From Microcoleus sp. EPA2 (GTDB lineage: Bacteria; Cyanobacteriota; Cyanobacteriia; Cyanobacteriales; Microcoleaceae): a stretch of DNA of 64,000 nucleotides. Positions 9,829-19,086 of the stretch are shown piece by piece. The stretch is from NCBI GenBank assembly GCA_020882975.1, contig JAHRFD010000021.1, positions 1 to 64,000 on the forward strand, read 5' to 3'. A model generated the notes under the pieces. It had not been told where the DNA came from. It saw only the letters and a program-made list of their open reading frames with translations, and made no database searches. Both the position numbers and the translations under genes were made by a program. Positions within the stretch are counted from its first letter, which is position 1. Every line of letters begins with the position of its first letter.

Positions 9829-12087
9829 TTAGGTGAGCGATCGCAAATCCACGCGACGAATCGCCACCACCGCAGGTTTAGGCGGATCGTTAGGTTTATT
9901 CCCAGGCCAATTAGAACCAATAGGCACTTTACGAGTTTGGCTAAACCCCTGACCATCAGTAGTTTTCATCGCCAACTCACGGCTCTCAAAAGCCAGATCC
10001 AGGCGAGTTCCATTCATCTCTCCCGGATGCTGAATTGCCAAAAACAAAGTTGTTTCATCTTCAGTAAAAAACGGCCCAGTAGTTTCGCACTCCATTGGCC
10101 CAATTCCAAACAGGAAAGCCTCCCCCGCATTCGCGCCAGAAGCCGGCAAAAACCAAATCGAATTGTTTCCGTACAAACCCCGTAAATTAGATTGGCTAAT
10201 CGGCTTTCCATCCTTACCAACTCTACCCGGAGGAATGGCAGAATTTAGTTTATCAGAAGACATATCATTAACCATCCAGATATTACCGCTGTTGTCGATT
10301 AACAAATTATCTGGATTAGCAAAACCCAACCCCCCCTCAGCAGGTTCACCACCAGTCCCAAACATTTTCCACTGGAAACTCATTGCAGATGGTTCGTTAC
10401 CATCTTCCATCAAACGCATAATCCAGCCGTATTCGTAAGCTTTACCGTCTTTACCTTGAAAAATTCGCAAATCTGGACCACCGTCAGTATCGCTTCCCGA
10501 ACCGGAAGTAAAAGTAATATAAAGAGAACCATCAGGAGCAATTTCCGTATCTTCAGGGCGAGCAGTGCAAGTAGCACCAGCCGCACTTGCGGCATAATGA
10601 GCGTCAATTAAAATTGCACCTTGTTTTTCCAGAGCGTTCCCTTGATAAAGGTCGCCTAAAGTCTTAAACTTCTGTTTAAAAGCAGCGACATCGGCATCTT
10701 TTTCAACTTTAAAAAAACCGCCTTGTGGTCGCTTTGGTAAATTAATGATTCCCCCTGCATGAATGCTAGGCAAATCGGGATTAACAGGAGTGTCAGCCTT
10801 GAGTGCAATCCAGCTACCCGTACCGTCAGCATTAAACTTAGCAGCATAAAGCATTCCCTCTGTCAATAGTTGGGAATTAGCTTTGTCTTTGGGGTTTTTG
10901 ACCGCATTTTTGCTAACAAATTTGTAGAGATGACCGCTGCGGCGATCGCACCCAGAGTAAAATGCTAAAGGTTTGCCCGCTACCACTCGAATTCCCAGGG
11001 CTTCGTGGCGGTATCTTCCCAACCAAGTATGCTTAGTTCCATAATCCTTCGGATTAGCCGGGTCTAATTCCACCATCCAGCCGTATTTGTTTCCCGCCAA
11101 CCCGAAGACATTACCCAAACCGCCCATTTCTTCGGCATCAATGTAGAATTTTTTCTGACCTGGGTCAAAAGATGTACCATCGGCAAATACAGGTTCCGGT
11201 ACTAAATTTTGGATATTTTCTTCAGCACTAAAAACTGTTCCCCAGGGTGTCGTACCGCCCGCACAGTTAGCAAAAGTGCCGATAATTTTGTCACCCAATT
11301 TGTCCTGATAGCCTTGACCTTTTTTGTTGAACACAGCTACAGCCGGGCCTGTTGCTTTCAGGTAGCGTCCGTCTGCTAAACCAGAAATACCAGTAATTCG
11401 GCGATCGGCTTGAGAATTAGTCCGCTCCCATTGGCCCACTGGATTGCGGCGAATGGATATGACTCCTATCCCTAAATCAATTAAAGCTTCTGTACTCACC
11501 TCCTTAACCATCTTTTTAGTTGGCTCTTTGTCACCCAAGGAAAAAGCATTGATTCCATCTTTTCCAGCAGGTTTGAGCGCAGTTTCTATGTCAGCAAAAG
11601 GGAGGGATTTACCAAGGACTTTTTGATAGGCTTGAATCCAAGGCTTGGCACTAATGTATTCAAAATTAACCGTCAAAAATCCTTCATTTTTGCTGGTTTC
11701 AACAAAGGAGAGATAGTCATTATTATAGCCGAAGCGAGAATCGCCTACTTTGTCTCCCCAAGCAGCAATAATATCGTAAATAAAATCTTCAGGGAGTAGC
11801 AAGTCATCTGGGACTTCGTAGGTGCTGTAAGCTTGGATTTGCTGTTGTGATGACGCGGTACTAATTTCGATTAATTGTCCGGTTTGTGCTAGGGTGCTGC
11901 TACCTGACAAAGGCATGGGTCCTTTAAGGGGTTTAAAGTTTATGCCTCCTTTAGTATTAGCAGATGTATTTGTCGTACTCACCGAATCAACGAAGGGGGT
12001 GAAAGCTTTTTGCTGGCAAGAATTGAGTGCGATACTACCAGCACTTGCACCTAAGAAAAGTAGGAATTCGCGACGCTTGATAGTCAT
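9829..12087 (-). CDS. phoX: PhoX-type phosphatase (DUF839), Tat-exported
   Basis: This 752-residue protein belongs to the PhoX family, Ca/Fe-dependent alkaline phosphatases that release phosphate from organic esters in the periplasm or on the surface. The N-terminus has a twin Arg (KRREFLLF, Arg5-Arg6), a short hydrophobic stretch and LNSC with Cys24, so it may be both Tat-exported and lipid-anchored. Family hallmarks are NCAGGTTPWGT and SAEENIQ in the middle and GFANPDNLLIDNSGNIW near the C-terminus. An OmpR-type regulator gene lies 223 bases upstream on the same strand. Three Pho-box-like octamers abut the start codon. Family assignment is strong; substrate range is inferred. Confidence 0.88.
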   Translation of the reverse strand: MTIKRREFLLFLGASAGSIALNSCQQKAFTPFVDSVSTTNTSANTKGGINFKPLKGPMPLSGSSTLAQTGQLIEISTASSQQQIQAYSTYEVPDDLLLPEDFIYDIIAAWGDKVGDSRFGYNNDYLSFVETSKNEGFLTVNFEYISAKPWIQAYQKVLGKSLPFADIETALKPAGKDGINAFSLGDKEPTKKMVKEVSTEALIDLGIGVISIRRNPVGQWERTNSQADRRITGISGLADGRYLKATGPAVAVFNKKGQGYQDKLGDKIIGTFANCAGGTTPWGTVFSAEENIQNLVPEPVFADGTSFDPGQKKFYIDAEEMGGLGNVFGLAGNKYGWMVELDPANPKDYGTKHTWLGRYRHEALGIRVVAGKPLAFYSGCDRRSGHLYKFVSKNAVKNPKDKANSQLLTEGMLYAAKFNADGTGSWIALKADTPVNPDLPSIHAGGIINLPKRPQGGFFKVEKDADVAAFKQKFKTLGDLYQGNALEKQGAILIDAHYAASAAGATCTARPEDTEIAPDGSLYITFTSGSGSDTDGGPDLRIFQGKDGKAYEYGWIMRLMEDGNEPSAMSFQWKMFGTGGEPAEGGLGFANPDNLLIDNSGNIWMVNDMSSDKLNSAIPPGRVGKDGKPISQSNLRGLYGNNSIWFLPASGANAGEAFLFGIGPMECETTGPFFTEDETTLFLAIQHPGEMNGTRLDLAFESRELAMKTTDGQGFSQTRKVPIGSNWPGNKPNDPPKPAVVAIRRVDLRSLT

Positions 12088-12117
12088 AGGTAAAGCAGAG
12101 TTTAACGAAAGGTTATT
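12088..12117 (-). promoter_or_regulatory. Pho-box-like direct octamers before phoX (weak)
   Basis: Reading the minus strand, AATAACCT-ttc-GTTAAACT-ctg-CTTTACCT are three octamers with 3-base spacers. They match the cyanobacterial Pho-box consensus CTTAACCT at 6, 6 and 7 of 8 positions. The array ends directly at the phoX ATG (12087), which is too close for a normal activator site unless transcription starts elsewhere. It could be chance. Confidence 0.3.
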
Positions 12118-12224
12118 AGCAGATTTGTTTAACAGTAGAAGGAAGCAAGTCTTTAGACTACCCTCAGCAACTGAATCAGCAAACAGGAATACTTGGTATG
12201 TTGTTTAATCTTTTCTAACACAAG

Positions 12225-12256
12225 CTCAAAAATAAGGACACAACAAAATTGTGTCC
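12225..12256 (-). terminator. Rho-independent terminator after the OmpR-type regulator
   Basis: On the minus strand GGACACAA (12256-12249) pairs with TTGTGTCC (12243-12236) around a five-base loop. The stem is followed by TTATTTTT. It sits 55 bases after the regulator's stop and 140 bases before the phoX start, so it should separate the two transcripts. Confidence 0.75.
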
Positions 12257-12310
12257 CTAAATCAATTAAATGGCTAAGATAGCACCCTCTCCTTTGATTA
12301 ATTTGAAAAT

Positions 12311-13051
12311 TCAGCCAAATCGATAGCCAAACCCGCGCACTGTAATGATATATTCCGGTTGACTGGGGTCTATTTCCAATTTCTCTCGCAGCCAGCGGAT
12401 GTGGACATCCACTGTTTTGCTGTCTCCGATAAAATCTTGTCCCCAAATTTTTTCCAGCAACTGATCGCGAGACCAAACTCGACGGGGATAACTCATAAAT
12501 AGTTCTAACAAACGAAATTGTTTGGGAGAAAATTTTACTTCTACACCGCGAACTAGCACTCGACATTCTTCAGGATAAACAGTTATGTTCTTGTATTGGA
12601 GCATGACTGGTTGTGGCAACTGACCGAGGCGTTGTCTCCGCATCAGTGCTCGACAGCGAGCGATAAACTCTCGCATTCCAAAAGGTTTGGTTAGGTAGTC
12701 ATCGGAGCCGGCTTCCAAGTAAAAAGCGCAATTATTTGCACTTCCCCTGGCACCAATAATCAAAATAGGTACGGGATTTCCTTGATGTCGTAACATTCGA
12801 CACAGATCTAAACCGTTAATTGAATCCATAATCAGCAAGTTAAAGCATGAATCACCGTGGTATGACGATCCACCTTGGATAGAAGGGAGAGCGTTGCGCC
12901 CGTCGCTAGTAACCACCACCTCATAGCCCTGTTCTTGAAGGGCTAAAGCTAGCATTTCCCGCAATAGGTCTTCACCTTCGAGTAACAAGATCCTACCCGC
13001 TTGTCCAACGGTAGACCTGGAAGGACTTTCGCTTAATTCAGCAGAAGACAT
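12311..13051 (-). CDS. OmpR/PhoB-family response regulator with degenerate receiver
   Basis: This 246-residue cytoplasmic transcription factor has an N-terminal receiver (residues 20-135) and a C-terminal winged helix (145-246, ending TVRGFGYRFG). Phospho-acceptor Asp76 (LIMDSING) and Lys122 (LTKPFG) are present. The acidic pair reads E25-G26 instead of ED/DD, and the switch Thr/Ser is Gly100 (LIIGARGS). The receiver may therefore not respond normally to phosphorylation, as in some cyanobacterial regulators thought to work without a kinase. No cognate kinase is adjacent. The gene precedes phoX, but a terminator lies between them, so an SphR-like role is only a suggestion. Confidence 0.85.
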   Translation of the reverse strand: MSSAELSESPSRSTVGQAGRILLLEGEDLLREMLALALQEQGYEVVVTSDGRNALPSIQGGSSYHGDSCFNLLIMDSINGLDLCRMLRHQGNPVPILIIGARGSANNCAFYLEAGSDDYLTKPFGMREFIARCRALMRRQRLGQLPQPVMLQYKNITVYPEECRVLVRGVEVKFSPKQFRLLELFMSYPRRVWSRDQLLEKIWGQDFIGDSKTVDVHIRWLREKLEIDPSQPEYIITVRGFGYRFG

Positions 13052-13687
13052 AAAAATCAGTGTTGGAGTTATGTTTGTTTGTGGCTGGTGGAAGGCGCCT
13101 TGTTAAGTGGCTGAGGCGCTCCTCGCGCTGCGATCGCACTTATAAGATCGCCTGTTCAATCGCTTTACATCCTCTGCCAGTCCATCCAACAGATGCGCGC
13201 TCGACCTTTGCTACTTGCTCGTGCAAGGAATAAAGCCGTAGAGCAGTTGCCGGAGTCGCGCTGTCTGCCTGTGTCCAGGCTTGTGACGCCTGGTCTTTTT
13301 TAGGCGGTGGTGTTAATTTCATAAAACATTGCCCGCTGATAACTGACCAGGTAACACCCAATCTATAGGGAGATGGTCGTTATCATACTCTTAAAAGGTT
13401 ATTAAAAGGTAAAGCTTTGGTAATTAAGTAGTTAAATTATTAAGGTCAAGTAATATAAATATAGCAGTCCTAAATGAGTCGTAAAGTTTTTTACCCCACC
13501 CCAACCCGGACCTTATGAAGGGGAGGGAGTAAGAAATTCACAAATGATGCGAGGATTGCTATATGAATTGGCGATCGCAATGTAGAGCTTAGTTTAAGCA
13601 TAAAATAATCGGTTTGGCTAAAGCCTATTTGCTGCAATGGCCGATTAGGATCGAGTTTGTAAGTAAAAAATCTCTAAACTGCCTATA
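13052..13687. other. Intergenic region with a MITE-like repeat
   Basis: This is 636 bases between divergent genes. It contains HIP1 sites, the MITE-like element at 13459-13564 and AT-rich flanks. A 73-codon minus-strand frame at 13140-13361 has no recognisable domain and was not accepted. Confidence 0.5.
13459..13564. repeat. MITE-like element, 106 bp
   Basis: Terminal inverted repeats ATATAGCAGTCCT (13459-13471) and AGGATTGCTATAT (13552-13564) match at 12 of 13 positions. The interior holds a short GC-rich inverted stretch (ccccaccccaacc and gaaggggaggga). No coding capacity. It probably relies on a transposase elsewhere. Confidence 0.65.
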
Positions 13688-14434
13688 ATGTTGCTGCACT
13701 TAAGTACCTGGCCGGAGGTAGAAACCTATCTAGAGAGTTCCCGCGGCATAATTATCCCGATCGGCTCTACGGAACAACATGGACCGACTGGATTAATCGG
13801 GACTGATGCCATAGCCGCGGAGGCGATCGCCCGCGGTGTGGGGGAAGCGACTAATGCCTTAATTGGCCCCACCATTAATGTGGGCATGGCCTTGCACCAC
13901 ACCGGTTTTCCCGGCACCATCAGCCTGCGACCACAAACTATGATACTGGTAATCAGGGATTATATCACCTCTTTGGCAAAAGCCGGATTTGATAAATATT
14001 TCTTTATTAACGGTCACGGTGGGAATATTGCGACGATGAAAGCAGCATTTTCCGAGACTTACGCCCATTTATCAGATTTGAATCTGCCGAATTGCGATCG
14101 AATTCAATGTCAAATCGGCAATTGGTTTATGTGCGGCTCCGTATACAAACTAGCCAAAGAATTGTATGGAAACCAAGAAGGTGGACACGCCACCCCTAGC
14201 GAAGTCGCCTTAACTCAGTACCTGTATCCAGAAGCCATCAAGCAAGCTCCACTTTCTGAGGAAGTTGCATCCGGGCACAAAATCTACGGTGCTACTGACT
14301 TTCGTCGCCGATTTCCCGATGGCAGAATGGGTTCAAACCCGGCTTTAGCAACTCCCGAACATGGCCAGCAATTTTATGAATTAGCAGTCAAAGAGTTAAC
14401 TAATAATTACTTGGAATTTTTAAGCTCGGATTAA
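13688..14434 (+). CDS. Creatininase-family protein
   Basis: This 248-residue cytoplasmic metal-dependent amidohydrolase belongs to the creatininase/FAPy-deformylase family. Metal-binding residues are visible as GSTEQHGP (Glu29, His31), GTDAIAAE (Asp40), INGHGGN (His110) and EGGHATPSE. The length is standard. Members hydrolyse cyclic amides such as creatinine, or act on formamidopyrimidine or pterin-like compounds; the substrate in cyanobacteria is not known. It appears monocistronic. The chosen start is ATG 13688, with no strong ribosome-binding site in front. Confidence 0.88.
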   Translation: MLLHLSTWPEVETYLESSRGIIIPIGSTEQHGPTGLIGTDAIAAEAIARGVGEATNALIGPTINVGMALHHTGFPGTISLRPQTMILVIRDYITSLAKAGFDKYFFINGHGGNIATMKAAFSETYAHLSDLNLPNCDRIQCQIGNWFMCGSVYKLAKELYGNQEGGHATPSEVALTQYLYPEAIKQAPLSEEVASGHKIYGATDFRRRFPDGRMGSNPALATPEHGQQFYELAVKELTNNYLEFLSSD

Positions 14435-14542
14435 GGTTGTTAGCAACGGGAAAGATGCCTATTCCACAAACAGTCAATTTGAAAGGGGGTTGGGCTGGAG
14501 TTCCAGCCCTCAAAAGCCTGATTGAATCTTTGTATCAGATTC

Positions 14543-14878
14543 CTACTCAGCTACTTCGGCTTCGAGTTCAGCATCAGGAGCATCAGGCACATCTTGCTTG
14601 ATTGTCAAATAGCGAATCACTTCTTCACTCAGACGCATCGCCCGTTCCATAGTAAAAATGGCAGCGCCAGGAGCTGTATAGTTCATTTGAACGTATACTC
14701 CGTCGCGGTGCTTGCCGATTTCATAAGCCAAACGACGCTTCCCACGGTGCTGGGTTTCGATATTTTCCGCACCTTGATCGCGCAAAATAGTTTGATATTT
14801 CGCGATCGCCTGATCGGTCATTTCTTCACCCAAATCTGGGCGCAGAATGTACATTGTTTCGTAAATAAACGGTTTCAT
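14543..14878 (-). CDS. rpsF: Ribosomal protein S6
   Basis: This 111-residue 30S subunit protein binds the central domain of 16S rRNA with S18. It begins [16 protein letters not shown] and contains [18 protein letters not shown], both classic for S6. The C-terminal tail is acidic and Ala-rich. ATG 14878 is chosen over an upstream in-frame ATG because AAGGGG lies at the right distance and the family starts here. It is separate from rpsR and divergent from the ABC permease gene that starts 66 bases away. Confidence 0.96.
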   Translation of the reverse strand: MKPFIYETMYILRPDLGEEMTDQAIAKYQTILRDQGAENIETQHRGKRRLAYEIGKHRDGVYVQMNYTAPGAAIFTMERAMRLSEEVIRYLTIKQDVPDAPDAELEAEVAE

Positions 14879-14944
14879 GCCAAAAATCCCCTTATGGACA
14901 ACAAGGCTTCTCGCGAAGCAAGGACTTATTATCATATCCCAACA

Positions 14945-15811
14945 ATGAACAATTTCAAAACTAAAAAACCAAATTCCCCAAACAGCACTCCCTCCCAGTG
15001 GCAGACCCTCTGGATGTACGGTATGATGAGCGCGATCGCCCTGTTAATGCTATTCCCCCTGTTGTGGCTGCTGAGCACATCCCTCAAATCCCCAGCCGAA
15101 AACATCTTTCAATTTCCTCCCCAACTGTGGCCCCAACAGCCCACCCTAGAAAACTTCATCAAAGTTTGGGAAACAAACCCCTTCGGGCGCTACCTCTTCA
15201 ACAGCACCCTGATTGCTACCCTCACCGTTAGCATCAACGTCCTATTTTGTGCCCTGGCCGCCTATCCCTTAGCCAGACTCAATTTTCGAGGCCGCGAAAC
15301 CATCTTAATTGCGATCGTTTCCACCATCATGATTCCCTTCCAAATCGTGATGATTCCTCTATATGTATTAACTGTACAACTAGGACTAAAAAATAGTTAT
15401 TTAGGCGTAATTTTTCCCGGACTAGCCTCAGCCTTCGGCATATTTTTACTCCGGCAAGCATTCCTCGCAGTTCCCAAAGAACTAGAAGAAGCCGCCCGCA
15501 TAGATGGCTGTAGCGAATTAGGGATTTGGTGGCACATTATGATTCCAGCAATTAAGCCAGCATTAGTCACGTTAGGGATTTTCGTATTTATCGGCTCTTG
15601 GAGTGACTTTTTGTGGCCGCTGCTAGTTTTAGACAGACCAGAATATTATACTCTGCCTCTAGGAGTAGCCAATTTAGCCGGGACATTTTCCTTAGATTGG
15701 CGTTTAGTGGCGGCGGGTTCTATTATTTCCATTGTACCAGTTTTAGGACTATTTTTGATATTGCAAAAATACATTGTACCCACAGAAACAGCGACGGGAG
15801 TCAAGGGATAA
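14945..15811 (+). CDS. ABC sugar transporter permease (MalG/GgtD type)
   Basis: This 288-residue inner-membrane subunit of a carbohydrate ABC importer has six membrane segments. The EAA loop that contacts the ATPase reads [18 protein letters not shown]. The start at ATG 14945 gives the usual N-terminus; an in-frame ATG at 14894 would add 17 residues with no family match. The partner permease, binding protein and ATPase are not next to it, so it is an orphan subunit here, as is common for cyanobacterial sugar or glucosylglycerol transporters. The substrate is unknown. Confidence 0.88.
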   Translation: MNNFKTKKPNSPNSTPSQWQTLWMYGMMSAIALLMLFPLLWLLSTSLKSPAENIFQFPPQLWPQQPTLENFIKVWETNPFGRYLFNSTLIATLTVSINVLFCALAAYPLARLNFRGRETILIAIVSTIMIPFQIVMIPLYVLTVQLGLKNSYLGVIFPGLASAFGIFLLRQAFLAVPKELEEAARIDGCSELGIWWHIMIPAIKPALVTLGIFVFIGSWSDFLWPLLVLDRPEYYTLPLGVANLAGTFSLDWRLVAAGSIISIVPVLGLFLILQKYIVPTETATGVKG

Positions 15812-15835
15812 TATCCATCTTAAAAATCCGCATTA

Positions 15836-15978
15836 GATCAAATCCGGTTGCATCGGAATGATTAAACCGCGAAGACACAAAGAGCGCGAAGTCAGAACTG
15901 CATCTTCTTCTTCTTTCTCTTCCTTTGCGTCCTTCGCGCCTTCGCGGTTCATTTAATCTTACGACCTATTACCGATCG
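15836..15978. repeat. Dispersed MITE-like repeat, copy A (diverged)
   Basis: It starts GATCAAATCCGGTTG then CATCGGAATGATTAAACCGC, the left end shared by the whole family. Its right half ends CGCGGTTCATTTAATC, which recurs at about 41360-41380. The arms carrying AACCGCGAAG are inverted. No coding capacity. Confidence 0.6.
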
Positions 15979-16030
15979 TATAGTTAGTTGTTGTTGAATG
16001 ATTAAACCACTCTTTCCATCCAAATTCCCC

Positions 16031-18598
16031 TTATCTCGGAGTACAAACCGCACTAGGATAAGCAATTCGCTTATGATTGAACTGTTCCCAAACCCGGACA
16101 AAAATCTCCGCAATCAGAGACATATCCTCCCGCGTCAAACCCGAATCAATCAACTGATTATCCTGCCAACGAGCTCTCAAAATCTTGTTAACCATACTCA
16201 AAGCCTCCTCGTGAGTGGCATCCTTGAGCGATCGCAAAGCAGCTTCGCAGGAATCCGCCACCATCACAATCCCAGTTTCCCGTGACTGAGGAATCGGCCC
16301 ATTGTAGCGAAAATCCTCTTCCCTCACTTCCCGACTTTCCCTAGTTAAAGTTGTGGTTGTTGTGGAACTATGTCCATCGGTAACAGCCATCTTTAAATCT
16401 GTCGATTCCTGAGCCACAATTTGCTTTGCTTGGTGATAGAAATAAGCAATCAACATCGTCCCTTGGTGTTCAGGAATAAACGCCTGAATCGCCTTCGGCA
16501 ATCGATGTTTTCGTGCCATCACTAAGCCTTCACTAACGTGCTTTTTAATAATCTGGGCACTGGCCCAAGGGTCATTAATTTCATCATGTTTATTACCCCC
16601 GCCCATTTGATTTTCGCAAAATCCGATTGGGTCGTGCATTTTGCCAATATCATGGTATAGTGTGCCAGTTCTAACTAGCTCTACATTGCAACCCAGTTCC
16701 CGCGCCGCCGCTTCGGCCAAACTCGCCACAAACAGCGTGTGCTGAAAAGTCCCAGGAGCCTCCGCAGCCAACTTCTTCAATAGGGGACGATTGGGATTAG
16801 CCAATTCCGCTAGTCGGATGGGGGTAATCAAGTCAAAAACGTGTTCTAAATAAGGGCTGATGCCCAGAGCTACAACGCTCCAAGCTAAACCGGCCAAACT
16901 TTGGGCACCCACGGTACCGAGTACAGCGTACCAAATAGAGCCGGCAGCGACGCTGGCAATCATTGTCCCCACCAGATAAATGATGCCCTGAGTTAAGCCG
17001 ATCGCCACGCCCAAGAGAGCCAATTCTTCGCGCGATCGCAACCTGCTCGCCATTAAAGCACCCAGCAATCCCGCCGCCGCGCTAGCCACCAAATGAATCA
17101 ACTCAATTTCCAAGCCAATGGGTAACACCAGTGACAACAGCCCCACCACAGTAACCCCCACGGCTGAACCGTAGAAGCCGCTTGCTAAAATGCCGATCGC
17201 CGGCAAAGTTGTCCAAGGCAGCCCCAAACTCACCAACACAGGCGCGCTCAAAGTCAACAGCAACAGCAGTAAATGATCTCTACGGCGCAAGCGATAATGC
17301 CTTTCTACCAGTAGCACGATCCCAATCGCCACCCCAACTAAGCAGACAAAGCCCGCCAGCCCCAACCAATTCACACCCCGCCTACTCAAACCGAAATAGT
17401 CCAGTAAGACGAAATCCTGTTGAGAGATCTCTTGTCCTTCTGCAACAATTATCTGGCCCTGGTTTACTTCTAGTGTCACCACTTGTACCTTTTGGGCCGC
17501 TAATTCAGCTAGCTGTTTGGTTTCTTCGGAATCTCGCACCAAATTGGGCTGTAAAATCGCTGTTAAAGCTTCTATGGCAAAATTTTGCGATACCCCAGGC
17601 ACTGAGTCGGCCACTTGCAGTCTCACAGCTTCCTTTAAAATATCTTTGGGCAAACCCTGGGGAATACCTTGAGCCAGCATTTTTTTTGCTACCAGACTCA
17701 TGCCCTTTTGGGTTTCCTGCCAAGCTGTATCGGACAAATCAAACAGGGAATTATCATAAATCTGTCCTAGTCGGGACACCGATTTGGTTTCCATCGCTTC
17801 CACAGCGTTAAGATAGCCCTGGCGAACTTCGGAGATAGCGTTTGTCAGATTTTGGAATTCTACCTTGGAGACCGATCGACTGTAAGCTTGCAGTTGAGCG
17901 ACAGCATCTTGTTGAGATTGATTTCCCGTCGGCTGCGTCGGACTGCTGGACTCCAGACTCAAGGGCGTAGCTGTGGTACTACCGTCTCCCACTTGCGCTA
18001 AAATCGATCGCCACTCCCATTCTGGACAGCTCCGCAGGTACAATTGAACATTAGTTGACAGCAATTCTGGCCTGGTCAAAGGCAAAATACCGATCGTCCG
18101 TCGCAGTTCAGTCCCCTGTTGCAAAAATTGTTGCAGTTCTTGATAGATTTTGCGATCGGCATTCTCGTCCAGCATTAATATTGCTACCGCCCCAATCCGC
18201 GCTGCTTTCCTTTGTTCTTCCGTGGTTTTGAGATCGGATACCTTCGCACTAGCTGGGGCCTTAATTGTCTCAGGAGCTTTTGTGCCTACATCTAGTTTCG
18301 GTTGGTTGTAAAAACGGTGCCCCAGAGTGCTGCTGAGAGAAATGACGGCGACGATTGCCAACAGAGGGGAACGAGCTTGATTTTTGAGGTAGGATGGGGA
18401 ATTTTTACTTTTATAACCAGTAAAACTTTTGGGTAGAGCAAATTTCTTCGGGAAAAAACGGTTGAGCATAGAGCCACGCGGGCGATCGTCTGATTCTTGT
18501 TTAGTACAATCATGCTGCACTTTAGCAACCTGTTGGCCCTGCGAGCGGGAAATCCCTAGTTGTTCTATTTGCCGCATTAATGAGGAGAGAGTATTCAT
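16031..18598 (-). CDS. Membrane HD-domain phosphohydrolase (7TMR-HDED, PgpH-like)
   Basis: This 855-residue protein has a membrane segment near residue 80-100, a roughly 300-residue extracellular 7TMR-HDED domain, seven membrane segments at about 410-615 and a cytoplasmic HD domain. Metal ligands include His in FQHTLFVASLAEAAA, the HD pair in TLYHDIGKMHDP near residue 647, and EHQGT. Related PgpH proteins degrade the second messenger cyclic di-AMP. The N-terminal 40 residues before MLNRFF are less typical, so a later start is possible. It appears monocistronic. Family is certain; c-di-AMP as substrate is inferred from PgpH. Confidence 0.9.
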   Translation of the reverse strand: MNTLSSLMRQIEQLGISRSQGQQVAKVQHDCTKQESDDRPRGSMLNRFFPKKFALPKSFTGYKSKNSPSYLKNQARSPLLAIVAVISLSSTLGHRFYNQPKLDVGTKAPETIKAPASAKVSDLKTTEEQRKAARIGAVAILMLDENADRKIYQELQQFLQQGTELRRTIGILPLTRPELLSTNVQLYLRSCPEWEWRSILAQVGDGSTTATPLSLESSSPTQPTGNQSQQDAVAQLQAYSRSVSKVEFQNLTNAISEVRQGYLNAVEAMETKSVSRLGQIYDNSLFDLSDTAWQETQKGMSLVAKKMLAQGIPQGLPKDILKEAVRLQVADSVPGVSQNFAIEALTAILQPNLVRDSEETKQLAELAAQKVQVVTLEVNQGQIIVAEGQEISQQDFVLLDYFGLSRRGVNWLGLAGFVCLVGVAIGIVLLVERHYRLRRRDHLLLLLLTLSAPVLVSLGLPWTTLPAIGILASGFYGSAVGVTVVGLLSLVLPIGLEIELIHLVASAAAGLLGALMASRLRSREELALLGVAIGLTQGIIYLVGTMIASVAAGSIWYAVLGTVGAQSLAGLAWSVVALGISPYLEHVFDLITPIRLAELANPNRPLLKKLAAEAPGTFQHTLFVASLAEAAARELGCNVELVRTGTLYHDIGKMHDPIGFCENQMGGGNKHDEINDPWASAQIIKKHVSEGLVMARKHRLPKAIQAFIPEHQGTMLIAYFYHQAKQIVAQESTDLKMAVTDGHSSTTTTTLTRESREVREEDFRYNGPIPQSRETGIVMVADSCEAALRSLKDATHEEALSMVNKILRARWQDNQLIDSGLTREDMSLIAEIFVRVWEQFNHKRIAYPSAVCTPR

Positions 18599-18785
18599 AA
18601 AAATTTCACCGGAAGCCGGAAACTCAGCGTCTTCTGACCTGAGAGGGAAGCGACACGGGGCATTTCCATCCCCGTAAGATCGATCGACGCTACGGGGGCA
18701 CTGGCAAAGTAACGTGTATAATGTGATTCATCGCGGAAACAGCTTTCCATTATCGTTGGTCTCCAACATCTTGCAGCATTCTTAA

Positions 18786-19016
18786 TCAGGCTGGCAGCGA
18801 CTGACTCTTGAACTCACCCCACGGTTAGATTTACTGTGTTTGGCACAGGCCCCACACCGTGCGATCGAACACATCCCATCACTCCGACATCCAACCCATA
18901 TTGCTGTTTCTAAAATCGATGCCGAAATTAGCCATGGGCGAACCGACTTTGTTCATAAGTTGACCACTGAAATGGTGGGCTATGGTTTGGCGATCGGTAC
19001 GAGTAGCTCTTATTAA
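18786..19016 (+). pseudogene. Possible gene remnant of unknown family
   Basis: A 76-codon frame with no start codon is open from 18786 to TAA 19014-19016. Parts of it read like real protein (KIDAEISHGRTDFVHKL, then TEMVGYGLAIG). I do not recognise the family. It lies in a 488-base gap between two minus-strand genes and may be the 3' piece of a lost plus-strand gene. Confidence 0.25.
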
Positions 19017-19086
19017 ACATGAAACCCTATGCTGTTAGATCGTCGGAGCAGTTTCAGAAGTCAAGAATCTGGGTATTCTGTTTTTT

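Noticed and set aside
13140-13361. Minus-strand frame of 73 codons
   Set aside because: No recognisable domain or ribosome-binding site; it lies in a HIP1- and repeat-bearing intergenic gap.
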